From contig CALXXE010000017.1 of the NCBI GenBank assembly GCA_944392605.1, forward strand, positions 1 through 37,634: a stretch of DNA of 37,634 nucleotides, read 5' to 3'. Both the position numbers and the translations under genes were made by a program. This document shows, piece by piece, positions 7,187 through 17,300 of the stretch. The notes under the pieces were generated by a model. That model had not been told where the DNA came from, searched no databases, and saw only the letters and a list, made by a program, of their open reading frames with translations. Numbering within the stretch: position 1 is the first letter of the stretch; each line of letters opens with the position of its first letter. The DNA comes from an uncultured Clostridia bacterium (GTDB lineage Bacteria > Bacillota > Clostridia > TANB77 > CAG-508).

Positions 7187-7202
7187 GTTTTATCTTCTTT
7201 TT

Positions 7203-7279
7203 TCGACATTTTTTTCAAATAATTTATATTATAATCAGTGTAAGACAAATGTAATACATACGTAAGTCGTTTTGTCTTA
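7203..7279 (+). promoter_or_regulatory. Promoter with downstream operator before the RHH gene
   Basis: TCGACA (7203-7208), an 18-base spacer and TATTAT (7227-7232) form a + strand promoter. Just downstream TAAGACAAA (7241-7249) and TTTGTCTTA (7271-7279) form a perfect 9-bp inverted repeat around the expected transcript start. This fits autorepression by the ribbon-helix-helix protein encoded next. Confidence 0.6.
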
Positions 7280-7316
7280 TATAATAAAATTAAATTTAAG
7301 GAGGGGTAGTATTATT

Positions 7317-7484
7317 ATGGCTTTTAAAATTCCAAGTATTCCAATGACAACACCTAAAACAATCAGGTTTCCAAATGATGTTATAGAAGAAATTGAAGAA
7401 GTAATAAAAGGTAAAGACTGTACTTTTAGTGCTTTTGTTATAGAGGCTGTAAAAACTGCCCTTGATGATTTGGGGATTGAATAA
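7317..7484 (+). CDS. Ribbon-helix-helix (Arc-like) DNA-binding protein
   Basis: This 55-residue protein has the RHH pattern: a basic/proline lead, one beta strand (KTIRFPNDVI), then two helices (EEIEEVIKGK, then TFSAFVIEAVKTALDDLGI). RHH proteins bind DNA as dimers by inserting the strand pair into the major groove. The frame is open 15 codons further upstream, but AAGGAGGGG positions the ATG at 7317. The perfect inverted repeat ahead of it is a likely binding site. It could regulate lysogeny, like Arc/Mnt-type phage repressors, or be an antitoxin; no toxin-like neighbour is evident, because the next gene is a DUF805 membrane protein. Confidence 0.78.
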   Translation: MAFKIPSIPMTTPKTIRFPNDVIEEIEEVIKGKDCTFSAFVIEAVKTALDDLGIE

Positions 7485-7525
7485 ATATTAATAATAAACT
7501 AAAGAAAATATTAGGAGATGTTACA

Positions 7526-7921
7526 ATGGATAAATTATTAAATAAAATAACTAATTTGTTTAAATCAAGATATTGTTCAAGAAAAAATTATTGGATTTTT
7601 TTCGGGATTTCATTACTATGTTTATTGATATTATTGCCTATGGGGAATTTTTTTAATTATTCATATAGTTATGGAATTTATATAGATAGATATCAAAACT
7701 TTTTATATTTCTCTTTTTTAGTATTGAATATAATTATGCAAGTTAAAAGACTTCGCGATGCAAATATAAGTCCATACCTTTTATTTGTGTATATCTTGTT
7801 TGTCTTTAATATCTCTGTTTTTAATTATATTGTTTATATAGTTTTATTAATATTACTATTATTGCCATCTCAGAGAATACCTACAACAAATTTAGTTAAG
7901 GAAAATGATAAAGATGAATAA
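7526..7921 (+). CDS. DUF805 family membrane protein
   Basis: This 131-residue protein has the DUF805 hallmarks: a basic N-terminus with SRKNYWIFF before the first membrane helix, and VKRLRDANISPY between later helices. Four hydrophobic segments are visible (about 27-46, 62-78, 87-105, 108-120). The family's function is unknown; members occur widely in bacteria and sometimes in prophages. RBS TAGGAGATG lies upstream. It is translationally coupled to the next small membrane gene. Position in the + strand part of the lysogeny region, outside the virion block, suggests expression from the prophage. Superinfection exclusion or host envelope modification is a guess. Confidence 0.8.
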   Translation: MDKLLNKITNLFKSRYCSRKNYWIFFGISLLCLLILLPMGNFFNYSYSYGIYIDRYQNFLYFSFLVLNIIMQVKRLRDANISPYLLFVYILFVFNISVFNYIVYIVLLILLLLPSQRIPTTNLVKENDKDE

Positions 7922-8141
7922 AAATAATAATGTATATAAATTTATTAAAAAGATTTTTCCGTATGTCTTTATAGTTAATATGTTTTTTGTTTGGGGTATT
8001 ACTTTTATTTTCATTTATGAAAAGTTTAATAATATTTTAGGTTATATATTAGGGACAATTTCAATTGCAATATCTATATATTCGCATAGTATAGCAGAGA
8101 ATTATTTAGAAAAGAAATATAATAAAGATGACCAGAACTAA
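7914..8141 (+). CDS. Small two-helix membrane protein
   Basis: This 75-residue protein has a basic N-terminus (NKNNNVYKFIKKIF), a first membrane helix at about 14-33 and a second at about 42-57, and a charged tail. It is not recognised. The frame is also open from an ATG at 7905, but AAGGAAA (7898-7904) is too close to that codon, so 7914 is preferred. It overlaps the end of the DUF805 gene, so translation is probably coupled and the two proteins may work together in the membrane. Its stop codon falls inside the bidirectional terminator. Prophage accessory genes with this look often encode exclusion proteins, but nothing specific supports that here. Confidence 0.65.
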   Translation: MNKNNNVYKFIKKIFPYVFIVNMFFVWGITFIFIYEKFNNILGYILGTISIAISIYSHSIAENYLEKKYNKDDQN

Positions 8142-8160
8142 AATGTCCTGGTCTTTATTA
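8121..8160. terminator. Bidirectional terminator between convergent blocks
   Basis: AATAAA plus GACCAG (8121-8135, with a 3-base bulge) pairs with CTGGTC plus TTTATT (8148-8159). T-rich tracts follow on both strands. It overlaps the 3' ends of the + strand membrane gene and the - strand tail protein gene, ending both transcripts. Confidence 0.75.
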
Positions 8161-9312
8161 ATATCCTGTAGTCCAGCCCGCTTCTTCACATGCTGCCCAG
8201 TTTGATAGTGTTGTACATGTCGTTGCTTGTGCTGAAGTTAAACCTATAAATTTTAACTCTTTATTTGTTGTTATTTTAGTTGCAGTTAATAGTGAAGCTA
8301 ATATATTATTTAAACTATCATCAGTTAAAGATGTACAATTAGCAAACATTGCGCCAATATTAGTTGCACTACCCATATTAAATACAGGTACTGTAGCTAA
8401 AGCATTACAATTTAAAAACATCAAACGCATATCAGTTACATTACTTATATCAAAAGCTGGTACTGAAACTAAAGACTTACAATTATTAAACATATTATTT
8501 GTAGTTACTAAAGCACTTGTATTTATAATTGCATCTATACTTTGTAGTTTTTCAAAATTTCCAATAGCTAAATTTGCTTGTGTAACAGATGTAAAATCTA
8601 ATGTTGGTGCTTTAATAATTTGGTTACTTAATTTAAATGCTGAACTTGTATTACCTTTATTTTTAGAAGCTATATAATTATTTATATCATCTGCTAGTAA
8701 TTCATACTTTAATTGTCCGTCTACTAAGTTACATTTATATACACCACCAAATTCTTCTCCACCTGTTTGAGCAAAATATAAACAAGTATTTACATCATCT
8801 ACAAGATTAGCGTCACCACCTGCCATTAAATCTGCAATTTCACTAGTCATAACTTTTACTTCTTTTGATAAATCTACAGGGTTTTTTAAACTCTCTATTA
8901 CCTCATTAGTCTCTGCATTTATTTTCTCAAATCTAGTTCTTGTAAAATGTTGTGTATCTGTACTTACATACATAACACTTATGGCTGTTGAGTCTTCAAA
9001 TAAATATGAAAAAGAAACCGTTTGAGTAGAAATATAGAAAGCACTAGTTTGTATAGGTTCATCTGTAGCTGGTTCTAAAAGTGCTGGTACACTAACCTGC
9101 ATTTGTAAAGTTTCACTTAATGGTTTAGGTAAAGTAACTGTTTCTGGAAAATTAATATATTGTAATAGTTCCCCATGCTGTATATTCTTTAAAGTATTAT
9201 TATAGACAACAGCAATGTTTCCTTCTTTTAAATTTTTATTATTTAATAATTCATCTTTATTTGCTAGAAGTTTTGTACCATCATCTTTTTTTGTATTTAC
9301 AAAATTTATCAT
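8158..9312 (-). CDS. Putative distal tail/receptor-binding protein with BspA-like (DUF285) repeats
   Basis: The 384-residue protein starts with a phage-like N-terminal region, and residues about 240-384 contain DUF285/BspA-like leucine-rich repeats: MFNNCKSLVSVPAFDISNVT, then MFLNCNALATVPVFNMGSAT, then MFANCTSLTD. The repeat period is about 23-24 residues. It ends with SNWAACEEAGWTTGY, an ending I associate with Clostridial phage tail proteins. BspA-type repeats mediate surface contacts in bacteria and parasites; in a phage they would suit host or mucosal binding. It is the last gene of the late block, behind the lysis genes, and shares one RBS-spaced junction with the 134-aa gene. There is no signal peptide. 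A virion appendage is the best interpretation; a secreted protein is possible. Confidence 0.7.
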   Translation of the reverse strand: MINFVNTKKDDGTKLLANKDELLNNKNLKEGNIAVVYNNTLKNIQHGELLQYINFPETVTLPKPLSETLQMQVSVPALLEPATDEPIQTSAFYISTQTVSFSYLFEDSTAISVMYVSTDTQHFTRTRFEKINAETNEVIESLKNPVDLSKEVKVMTSEIADLMAGGDANLVDDVNTCLYFAQTGGEEFGGVYKCNLVDGQLKYELLADDINNYIASKNKGNTSSAFKLSNQIIKAPTLDFTSVTQANLAIGNFEKLQSIDAIINTSALVTTNNMFNNCKSLVSVPAFDISNVTDMRLMFLNCNALATVPVFNMGSATNIGAMFANCTSLTDDSLNNILASLLTATKITTNKELKFIGLTSAQATTCTTLSNWAACEEAGWTTGY

Positions 9313-9717
9313 CTATTCCACCCCACTTACAACAAGTTGTACTTTAGTATCTGCTACTGTAGAAACTAAAGATATATTATCTACTTGCTTATTTAATTTA
9401 ATGGTTGTTGCTATATTAGCTCCAATTACTGCACTAACTCCACCAACAGTCAATGTTACGTTTGCTTCTTCACTATAGTTTGCTATATCTATTTGTGTTA
9501 CTTTTTTGTTTATTGCAATTGTAGTAGCTGTCGTTCCTACAGTTTGTATACTTGCATTTAAAGTTGTCTCTATATCTTTTACCTCTTTTACAGGGACAGG
9601 ATTTTCATCAGTATTGCCAACTGTTGTATTATTCCCATCTGCGTTTTTTACATATACTTCTCCTTCTGGACTTACTTTTACATTTTGTATATTTCCTTCT
9701 TCGTCATAACCTATCAT
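9313..9717 (-). CDS. Beta-rich phage structural protein of unknown role
   Basis: This 134-residue protein is low in aromatic residues and rich in V/T/N/G. It starts with a short repeating-strand segment (MIGYDEEGNIQNVKVSPEGE), typical of small phage structural proteins, followed by a polar linker and a C-terminal beta domain (about 50-134: TTIAINKKVTQIDIANYSEE, then VGGVSAVIGANIATTIKLNK). There are no catalytic motifs. It stands between the endolysin and the BspA-like tail protein and stops one base before the latter's start codon, so it is probably an adaptor or spike component for that protein. No family name is assigned. Confidence 0.6.
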   Translation of the reverse strand: MIGYDEEGNIQNVKVSPEGEVYVKNADGNNTTVGNTDENPVPVKEVKDIETTLNASIQTVGTTATTIAINKKVTQIDIANYSEEANVTLTVGGVSAVIGANIATTIKLNKQVDNISLVSTVADTKVQLVVSGVE

Positions 9718-9727
9718 ATCTTACCTC

Positions 9728-10399
9728 CTATTTATAGTTTTGATTTATCATATATCCTTCATCGCCTGTTACTCTTATACGTACTTTATCCCATGTATAT
9801 CCATTTGCTTTTTCTACTCCAGCTTGTAATACATATAATGTCGTACCTGGTATATAAAGAGCTATTATATCATCATCTGTTGAAGGTCCTTTTCTAAGAT
9901 TAGTATTGTGGTTTAGTGTTTTTAGTTCTCCTGCATAACTTGAATTACTAGAAGTAGTTGTATTTCCTATTTGATAATTAGATGTATTATAACTTCCTAC
10001 TTTATTTGGGATTCCCATATAAGCAGCTGGGTCAGAATTATCTGCATATTTATTACTAGAATTTCTAATTTCAAAGTGTAGATGTTTACCAGTTGAATTA
10101 CCCGTACTTCCCATGACTCCTATTTTCGTCGTACGGCTTATTTTATCTCCTTCACTACAAGTTACCTTGCTAAGATGGCAAAACCAATGATATTTTCCGT
10201 CAGGGGCTTTAACAGTAATATAATTTCCATAGCTATTATCCCAACCAATTTTTGTAACTGTTCCATCACAAGTTCCGTAAATTGTATCACTATCTCCTAC
10301 TAAGTCTATTCCTGTGTGCCAGCCACAAGCCCAACTACCTTTTCTCTTGTATTCACAAGTAACTCTAAAGTTACCAGTTAATGGTATGTTTGTTGCCAT
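9728..10399 (-). CDS. Endolysin: M23 peptidase with C-terminal SH3-like domain
   Basis: The 223-residue enzyme has an N-terminal LytM/M23 zinc endopeptidase domain (about 8-130) with the full metal set: H28xxxD32 (HTGID), H75 in the HWFCH strand, and H106-L-H108 (KHLHFE). M23 enzymes cut peptide cross-links of peptidoglycan. After a serine/asparagine linker (about 138-155) the C-terminus (about 157-223) looks like a bacterial SH3 domain (NHNTNLRKGPSTDDD, then DKVRIRVTGDEGYM), a wall-binding module. There is no signal peptide, so export would depend on the holin encoded immediately upstream (3-base gap). The order GAF-like membrane protein, holin, endolysin is a normal Gram-positive lysis cassette. 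Confidence 0.9.
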   Translation of the reverse strand: MATNIPLTGNFRVTCEYKRKGSWACGWHTGIDLVGDSDTIYGTCDGTVTKIGWDNSYGNYITVKAPDGKYHWFCHLSKVTCSEGDKISRTTKIGVMGSTGNSTGKHLHFEIRNSSNKYADNSDPAAYMGIPNKVGSYNTSNYQIGNTTTSSNSSYAGELKTLNHNTNLRKGPSTDDDIIALYIPGTTLYVLQAGVEKANGYTWDKVRIRVTGDEGYMINQNYK

Positions 10400-10401
10400 A
10401 A

Positions 10402-10602
10402 CTATCCCTCCTTGTTATTATAATTAATATTAGATATTCCAAGTATTGCTCCTAAAAATGTTGTTACTGCTGTCATAATAGTTAATACTATTTCTGTACA
10501 ACCAACATTAAAGCTATTTAGTATGACTCCAACTAATGTTGTTAATGCTGGTAAAAATATAAGTGTTATCCATTTTAGTACGTCATAAACTTTGTTACTC
10601 AT
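10402..10602 (-). CDS. Phage holin (Dp1 type)
   Basis: This 66-residue protein begins MSNKVYDVLKWITLIFLPAL, which matches the Dp-1 holin pattern of Gram-positive phages. It has two membrane helices (about 9-28 and 37-57) joined by a short loop and a small charged C-terminus (NINYNNKEG). Holins form membrane lesions at a set time and release or activate the endolysin. RBS GGAGGGATA lies upstream. It lies 3 bases before the endolysin gene. Confidence 0.88.
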   Translation of the reverse strand: MSNKVYDVLKWITLIFLPALTTLVGVILNSFNVGCTEIVLTIMTAVTTFLGAILGISNINYNNKEG

Positions 10603-10616
10603 AGTATCCCTCCTCC

Positions 10617-11243
10617 CTATTTAGATTTTTTTGCTATCATTTTCTCCAAGTTCTCTTCTATAAAGAATTTTAATTTTAATATCTCGTTCATTTCATCTTG
10701 GTTAAAGTCCACCTTGTTTTCCTCTAAATATTGTATTGCAAGAAAACCAATAGGTTCTTTATTTCTGTTATGTATTATTATGTCATAAAAACTTCTAACT
10801 CCCTGGTCTTTCTTTAAGTGATATGTGGAGTTCATATTCTCTTTTATAGCTTCTAAGTCATTTACTTTTAGTTGTTCCTTATTTAATAGAGTCTCCACAA
10901 ATTGTGGTATGCAAGATAAAGGTATAGCTTGTAAATACATTTGGTAACTTCTACAACCAGTTCTACAAACCTCAAAACTGCAACTTGTTTTTAAAGCACT
11001 TCTACCATTTGCATAATGTCCACCGTTATGAAAATCATATACTTGAACTCTATCTGCATTTAGATATTCTTTTAATTCTTCCATTCTTTTTATTATTTCG
11101 TTATCAATGTTTATTTGATTTTTAATTTTTTTAGGTATAGAATTTTCTATTTCTTTTTTCGCTTTTGCAAAAGCAACTATTAATCCTGCAATCGCTGTTA
11201 CCAATGCTGTTAAACTAATTAATAAACTTGTTAAACCTTCCAT
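10617..11243 (-). CDS. Membrane-anchored GAF-like domain protein in the lysis cassette
   Basis: The 208-residue protein has one N-terminal membrane helix (about 3-25), a basic coiled-coil linker (KAKKEIENSIPKKIKNQINI, continuing to about 60), and a globular domain of about 65-195 that resembles a GAF-like fold: ADRVQVYDFHNGGHYANGRS at the start and EPIGFLAIQYLEE at the end. The middle has three cysteines in a short span (SCSFEVCRTGCRSYQ). Related proteins are found beside holins in Clostridial phages, but their role is not established. Topology suggests the domain is cytoplasmic. It could sense a small molecule or the membrane state and influence lysis timing; that is speculation. The gene starts behind a terminator that separates it from the giant virion gene. 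Confidence 0.65.
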   Translation of the reverse strand: MEGLTSLLISLTALVTAIAGLIVAFAKAKKEIENSIPKKIKNQINIDNEIIKRMEELKEYLNADRVQVYDFHNGGHYANGRSALKTSCSFEVCRTGCRSYQMYLQAIPLSCIPQFVETLLNKEQLKVNDLEAIKENMNSTYHLKKDQGVRSFYDIIIHNRNKEPIGFLAIQYLEENKVDFNQDEMNEILKLKFFIEENLEKMIAKKSK

Positions 11244-11263
11244 TCTTCTCCACCTTTATTTAA

Positions 11264-11300
11264 AGTTAAAAGGGTCATTACACCTATTGTAATAACCCTT
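11264..11300 (-). terminator. Terminator between the polyvalent protein gene and the lysis cassette
   Basis: A 13-bp stem, AAGGGTCATTACA (11270-11282) with TGTAATAACCCTT (11288-11300) and one wobble pair, has a CCTAT loop. On the - strand it is followed by TTTTAACTTTA, a modest U-tract. It probably reduces read-through from the structural genes into the lysis genes. Confidence 0.7.
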
Positions 11301-11305
11301 ATTAA

Positions 11306-14300
11306 TTATTCTTCACTTCTTACTAATTCGCTTTTATATTTGTTCATCATATAGCTTTTTGCATAGTCTTTAGCTTTCTCTTTTATTTGTTCTAATTTTT
11401 CTTCACTATACAATCCTTGCTTTTCATATTTTTGGTAATATTCATATGCTTTCTCTTCATATTCTTTTTTCATTTCAGAAGTTAATGTTAAAGTTCTTTT
11501 GTTTTGACTTAGTGTGTCTCTAGAAGGATAGAACTTAGTACTTTCTATTGTTTCTTCATTGTTAGAATATAGGAGTTCTTTTCCTAATGCCTGTCTTGCT
11601 GTATCTGTTTTTTGCTCTTGTAAAACTCTTATTTGTTCTGCTTTTTCATCGGCAGATAACGTTAGACTTTTCTTTATTTCTTTTATCTGTTTATTTAATT
11701 TAGCCATATTGCTTGTTGCTTCGGTTAATGCTTCAAGTTGTTTTTCTTCTTCCTCTGTTATTGTACCACCATTTGCCTTTTTTGTTAAGTCTGTTTTTAA
11801 GGTATAAACGTCGTCAACACTCTGGCTGTTAGAGTTTACGTTCACAATAAATCTTTTTCCTACTGCGTTATCTTCTGCTCCCATATTGGGCTCTTCTGCC
11901 GTTATTCCCACTTTACCAGCTATCCAGTCAATTACATTTGTCACAGACGTACCAAGACCAGCAAAGTAACCACTTATTAAATTATCTATCTTAGCAGGAG
12001 AATAATTAAATATTTTACCCAACCATATTGCTAACTGACTGTTGTAGTCATAGTATTGTTCACTATCTGGAAGTTCTAAATCGTAACTCTTAACAATATC
12101 AGAATTATAATACAAGTCCTTATTAATTGCATTTTCTACTACAGGAGCTATCATATTAGGAACTAATCCAGTTACACTATCTGCTGGCATATTATCCATT
12201 ATAGCATTAGTAACCCATTCAGTTAGTCTTTCTCCTTCTTTACCTTCTTCAATATGACCTGTAAATAAGTCTTGTATATATTCTCCTAGATTTATAATAC
12301 TTCTTAGTATTCCTTGTGGCTTTTTGATGGTTACAATTTGGTCTCCAACTTTGAGAACAAAATTATCATCTTTCTTTCTTTGATTCAACTCTTCTATTTC
12401 GTCATCGTCGTAACCAATTGCTTTTATAGCAGTAGATATTGCCATTAGTATTGCCATTCTAGTTGCAACACGTTTTGGATTTCCTTTTACTTTTTCTGCG
12501 AATGTATAGGCGCTTCCAACTCTAGCAGCACTAAAAGGAATTAACTGATTTATTTCTCTTGTGATATTTCCAGTTCTTCCAAAGTCTTGTGTTGCATCTC
12601 TACTTTGTAAAGCTGCTTGTATTCTTGCGTCAGTTTCTGCCATTCCATTTTTTCTGTAATATTCTATATTCTTTTCAAATACTCTAAATCTTGTACTTTG
12701 TTCAGAAATTTCTGGAATATATGTCATGATGTCTAATAATCTTTTTAGTGGCTTATATTTTTCTTTTATTCCTAAAACTTCACTATTTTTTGTGCCATAT
12801 ACATCCTTCATTAAGTTTTGTGTTGTTTCTCTATATTGAGACATTCTTGTTGAACTCGTTGCTCCTGTCTGCTCATATATAGCATACAATGTATTTATTC
12901 TATCTGCATAACCTGGTACAACCTTATTAAAGAAATTTCTAGCAGTTTTATTTTGAGCAGATAATATATCCATTATACCTATAACATTATCAACTACAGG
13001 TATAAAACCAGCCTCACTAAATATAGCAGCTTGTGTTGTATCACTTATCATATTAGGAATAGCAAAACCAATATTAGCCATAGTTGCACCGTATCTTAAA
13101 GGCATATTTAATTTTCTGTTTATATTTAATACTGCACTCATGAATTTTTTATCCATGTTCATTAAAGAATTGAATAGTACTTCATCATTAAATTGTAGAT
13201 AAACTCTTTTACCATTTGTATCTATAAAACTTGTTATAAGGTTATTTGTGTCTACTTTGTTATTTGGTGCAAATAAATCAATTGTTTTTTCTAGGTCTAA
13301 TTCTGTCGTATCTACACCCTGGTTTCTTAATTCTCTTTCCCAGGTGCTTAGTTTAGCTGTGCCTATCTTAACCATTGGTGCGTCTATAACATCATATATT
13401 TTACCAGTCATACCAGCTTGTTCGCCTTGATTATATAAAGCTCTTAAAATATTATTGTTTTCTACTTGTTGAATTATATTTGTAGAATTAGCAACTATGT
13501 TTTCTAAGACATCTTTTACATCTAATTCACTACCTGTTCTAGCTTTTATAATATCACTTACTGCCCCTCTTCTACCTACATTGTTTTTGCTACCTTCTAA
13601 AACTCTTTGCATAGGTACATAGAAAGCATTACTTTCTCTTAAGCTATCAGCTGTTTCTTGCGATATTAATCCATTGTTCACTGCATATTGCATTACACCA
13701 TCTAAAGTATCATATACTAATTTAGAAGCCTCTTGTATTTGCGTATCATTTTTGAATTGTTCTACAACTGCTTTACTGTCCATAGTTCTAATACCTGTTT
13801 TTAAAGTTTTTGCTTTATATTCTAAATCTCTTTGTGCTACTAGGTAAGCTCTTAAGTCATTAAATCTCTGTTCATTGTTACCAAGTATTTCTCCAAGTTG
13901 TTCTAAACCAGGCATTAGTTTGGTTCCATTTTCATCTATATAACCTTTAGATAACATAGATATTACTTTATCCCCAATACCACTAGAAAGTCTTGTTAAG
14001 TAATATGCGTTTTCACTAGCCTTTAAATCTCTTGTTGATTTTCCATTTATTTTTTGCATTTCATTTACTGCGGATTTTAAAGCCCAGTCTTTATCGTATA
14101 TATTTCTCATTACCTCTTGTTGTATTTTAGCTGGTGTTAATTTTGTCTGATCTGTTCTCTCTCCTATAGAAACATTGCTTAAAGTCCTATTTCTTGGGTT
14201 TTGATGTATGTAATTATATGTTTGTTGTTGTACATCAGTAATAAATTTATTGAAGTCTTTATCTGTTTGTCTAATACCTTCTAATATAGAAACAGTCTGA

Positions 14301-17300
14301 GGATAATCTATTCTAGCTTGGTTTGGTACAATAGTATATTCTCTTATTACTTCTGCGAAACCTTCTTCTAGTTGTACGTCTCTTGTTTCAGCTTCATATC
14401 CACCATATTTATTTACAGCTGTTAGTAATTCATTTGCTATAGACTCTTTATTAAGATTAATTCTCTTACCAATATCAAGTGCGTGTCCTGTCTCGTGTAA
14501 TATTGTATCCATATCTTTTAATTCTTTAGTTCTTATAACGTCTCTATTTCCTTTATAGATACCATAAGCTTGCTGTCTAAAATGTCCTTTTTGAACTCCA
14601 ATTCCTAAATAATCTTCAATTGTTTTTCTTATGTCCGTCATTCTTGTCACAGGAATACTATCGTCCCAGTTGCCACTTTCTTCTATTTTTCTTATTTCTT
14701 GCTCTATGTAATTACTTTCTCTTTGTGCATTTGTTTGTCCTGGATCTAGTATTTCTCCCTCTACTTTAGGTGTCTTAGCTGTTTTCTTAGCAAAACGTAT
14801 GTCTTGGTTAGATGTAGGTTTTGTATTGTCAACATTTTTAAATTGATTTGAATTAAAAGTAACATAAACATTTGCTGGATTATAATTTTCAGCTTCTCCT
14901 CCACCGTAATCACGAACATTTTTTATTATTACTCCGTCATAGTTTGCACCATTGTTATTCAAGTCAATTACTTTTTTAACAATATCATTTGTTGTCTCTT
15001 GGTTTCTATATCTATTTTCTATATATGCTTTTCCTTCATCATAATGCTCGGCAATTATATCAAAATCCTCTAAAGGAATATCTTTTATATCTGGATATTG
15101 TTTCTTTAATTTATCAATCTCTTTATTTAACAATGTTTCATACTTATTATTAAATAAATCTAACCCTATTTCCCTTAAAGTCTTTCCATCTATTGTATCA
15201 TTAATATGGTTTGCTATTGCTGCTTTGCCTTGCTCATTGAATAAACCATTTTCATAAATATTATCAATATTTCCCCATCTTGCATATTCTCCAAGTATAT
15301 CATATTGTTCAAGCCCTGCTTTCTTCTGTATTTTATAAAATCTATCAGAAGCTTCTTGTGAAGTACGTTCTACATTATCGTACATTTGTTTTAGTTTACC
15401 ATAAATATTATTCTTTTCTAATACGTCAATTTCATTTAATAATTTTTTTCCGTACTCATTTACATCGGTTTTAACTTGATTCCAATTATTTCCTTCTGCG
15501 TCAACTATATATGGATTAGTTATATTTATATAACCTTCATATTGTCTTTTGGCTTTTTTTGTATTTCTAACATTTTTACTTGTTTCAGCCATCTCATAAC
15601 TTCCATCAGCATAACTTCCAGACATAGCTTTTGAGTCAGTATAGTAATTTACTATTTGATTTCCAAACCTATAAAAGTCTGTATTTCTAGGGTCAAAGAC
15701 ATTAAATTGTTCACCAGCATTTGTAGTTGTATGATATACAGTTTGTAAATTTCCATTATCATCACGTACTTTACTATTCTTAAAATATTCTTGTTGTTGC
15801 TTTGATAGAGTTCTTCCTTGATTATCAGTATGAGAAGTATTGTTTTGTGTAGTATTATTTTGTGAAGTATTCTTTTTCATAGCTCTAACACCATCATCAT
15901 TAGAAGTTTTAGGAAGTCTATACATAGTATCACTAATAGAATAATTTGTATTTCTACCTTTATTTTCTACAAACCCATTTTTCTTATACCAATTTGTTAA
16001 TCTATTTTTTGTAAGATATTGGCTGGTAGGTGTTAAAGTTATTGTTTTGCTATTCTTGTCAGCATAATCAATAATATCATTAAGAATATTTTGACCAATT
16101 CCTTTGTTTCTTAAATTTTGTTTTACAACTAAATTGTTAATACTTATAGTGTTATCCTTGTTCTCAAATATGTTTAGTTGGTCTGTTTGATTTTTGTATT
16201 TTACTTTTATGTCTTCTAATGATTTTATAGTTTTATTTGTTTGACTTTTATTGGTTTTTGTTTTAGTTTCATTTTTGACAGTTTTACTGTTTTGTGATAT
16301 ACTATTCTTAGTAGAAGGTAAAAACTTAATTTCCTTATTTCCATTTATTTGGGGTAAGGCGTTAATACCTTCTATCTTTTTATTACTAATAAATTCAAGT
16401 TGATGGTAATAGTATTTATCATTCAATGAATTGTCGTGAGTAAATTCTCTTATAACTACTCTAATTAGTCCGTTGTTATTCTGATAATTTACTGGTGTAA
16501 AGAAATGATGATAAAGTATTCCATTATTGTCATCTGGATTATATGTAGTATAACCATAAATTCCTTGTTCAATAATGTCTTGTAATTTATTAATGCTTTG
16601 AATTTTACTTTTAGTAATATTTCCAGATAAAGTTTTTTCAATGCCACTTTTATTTATTTCTGTATCTGTTTGTGTATCAAATATTTTTACTATTTTATCT
16701 CTATAGAGGTTATTAGCAATGTTTTCAGCTTCTTTTCTATATTCTTTAATATTTTTACTAGTTAAATCTTTAAATAATTCATCAATAGTTATAATGCTAG
16801 GAGTTTTATTCTTTCCTGCTAGTTTAGACATATTTGTATCTTCGATTTTAGTTGCTCCTTCTTTTATTTTTATATCTAAACTATTTGCAATATTCACAAC
16901 AGTTTCTCTATCAATATTGTTTTTTGCTTTTTCAAATTTCTCAATAGACTTATTAATATCTATATTTTTTGACGAATTTGTTTTCTTTTTCATACCGAAA
17001 ATTTTAAAATCTTCATCTGTCATATTTTCTGTTGGATCATAATTGTCTCTTGTTTGGTTGTTAAAATCTCTGCCGTAAACTTTACTTTTTTGCTCTAAAT
17101 ATTCTTCGTTAGGATTTACAGTTTGTCCATATATATTTGTATATCCTTCACTTAAAGCATTATCTAGTTTATTTTCAATTGCTCTAGCAAGTTTAGTATT
17201 ATTGTTTCTACCATTTGCAATATCATCTAATACTTCACCAATCTTATTCCAACTAGCTCCTGTTTCATCTTTTATTTCAACTAACTCTTTTGTTGAAACT

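Noticed and set aside
8158-9312. Diversity-generating retroelement acting on the tail protein
   Set aside because: No reverse transcriptase gene and no template-repeat copy of the C-terminal region was found in the window.
9215-9897. Overlapping + strand open frames opposite the endolysin and tail genes
   Set aside because: They are antisense shadows of well-supported - strand genes, lack ribosome sites and have low-complexity S/T/L/Y composition.
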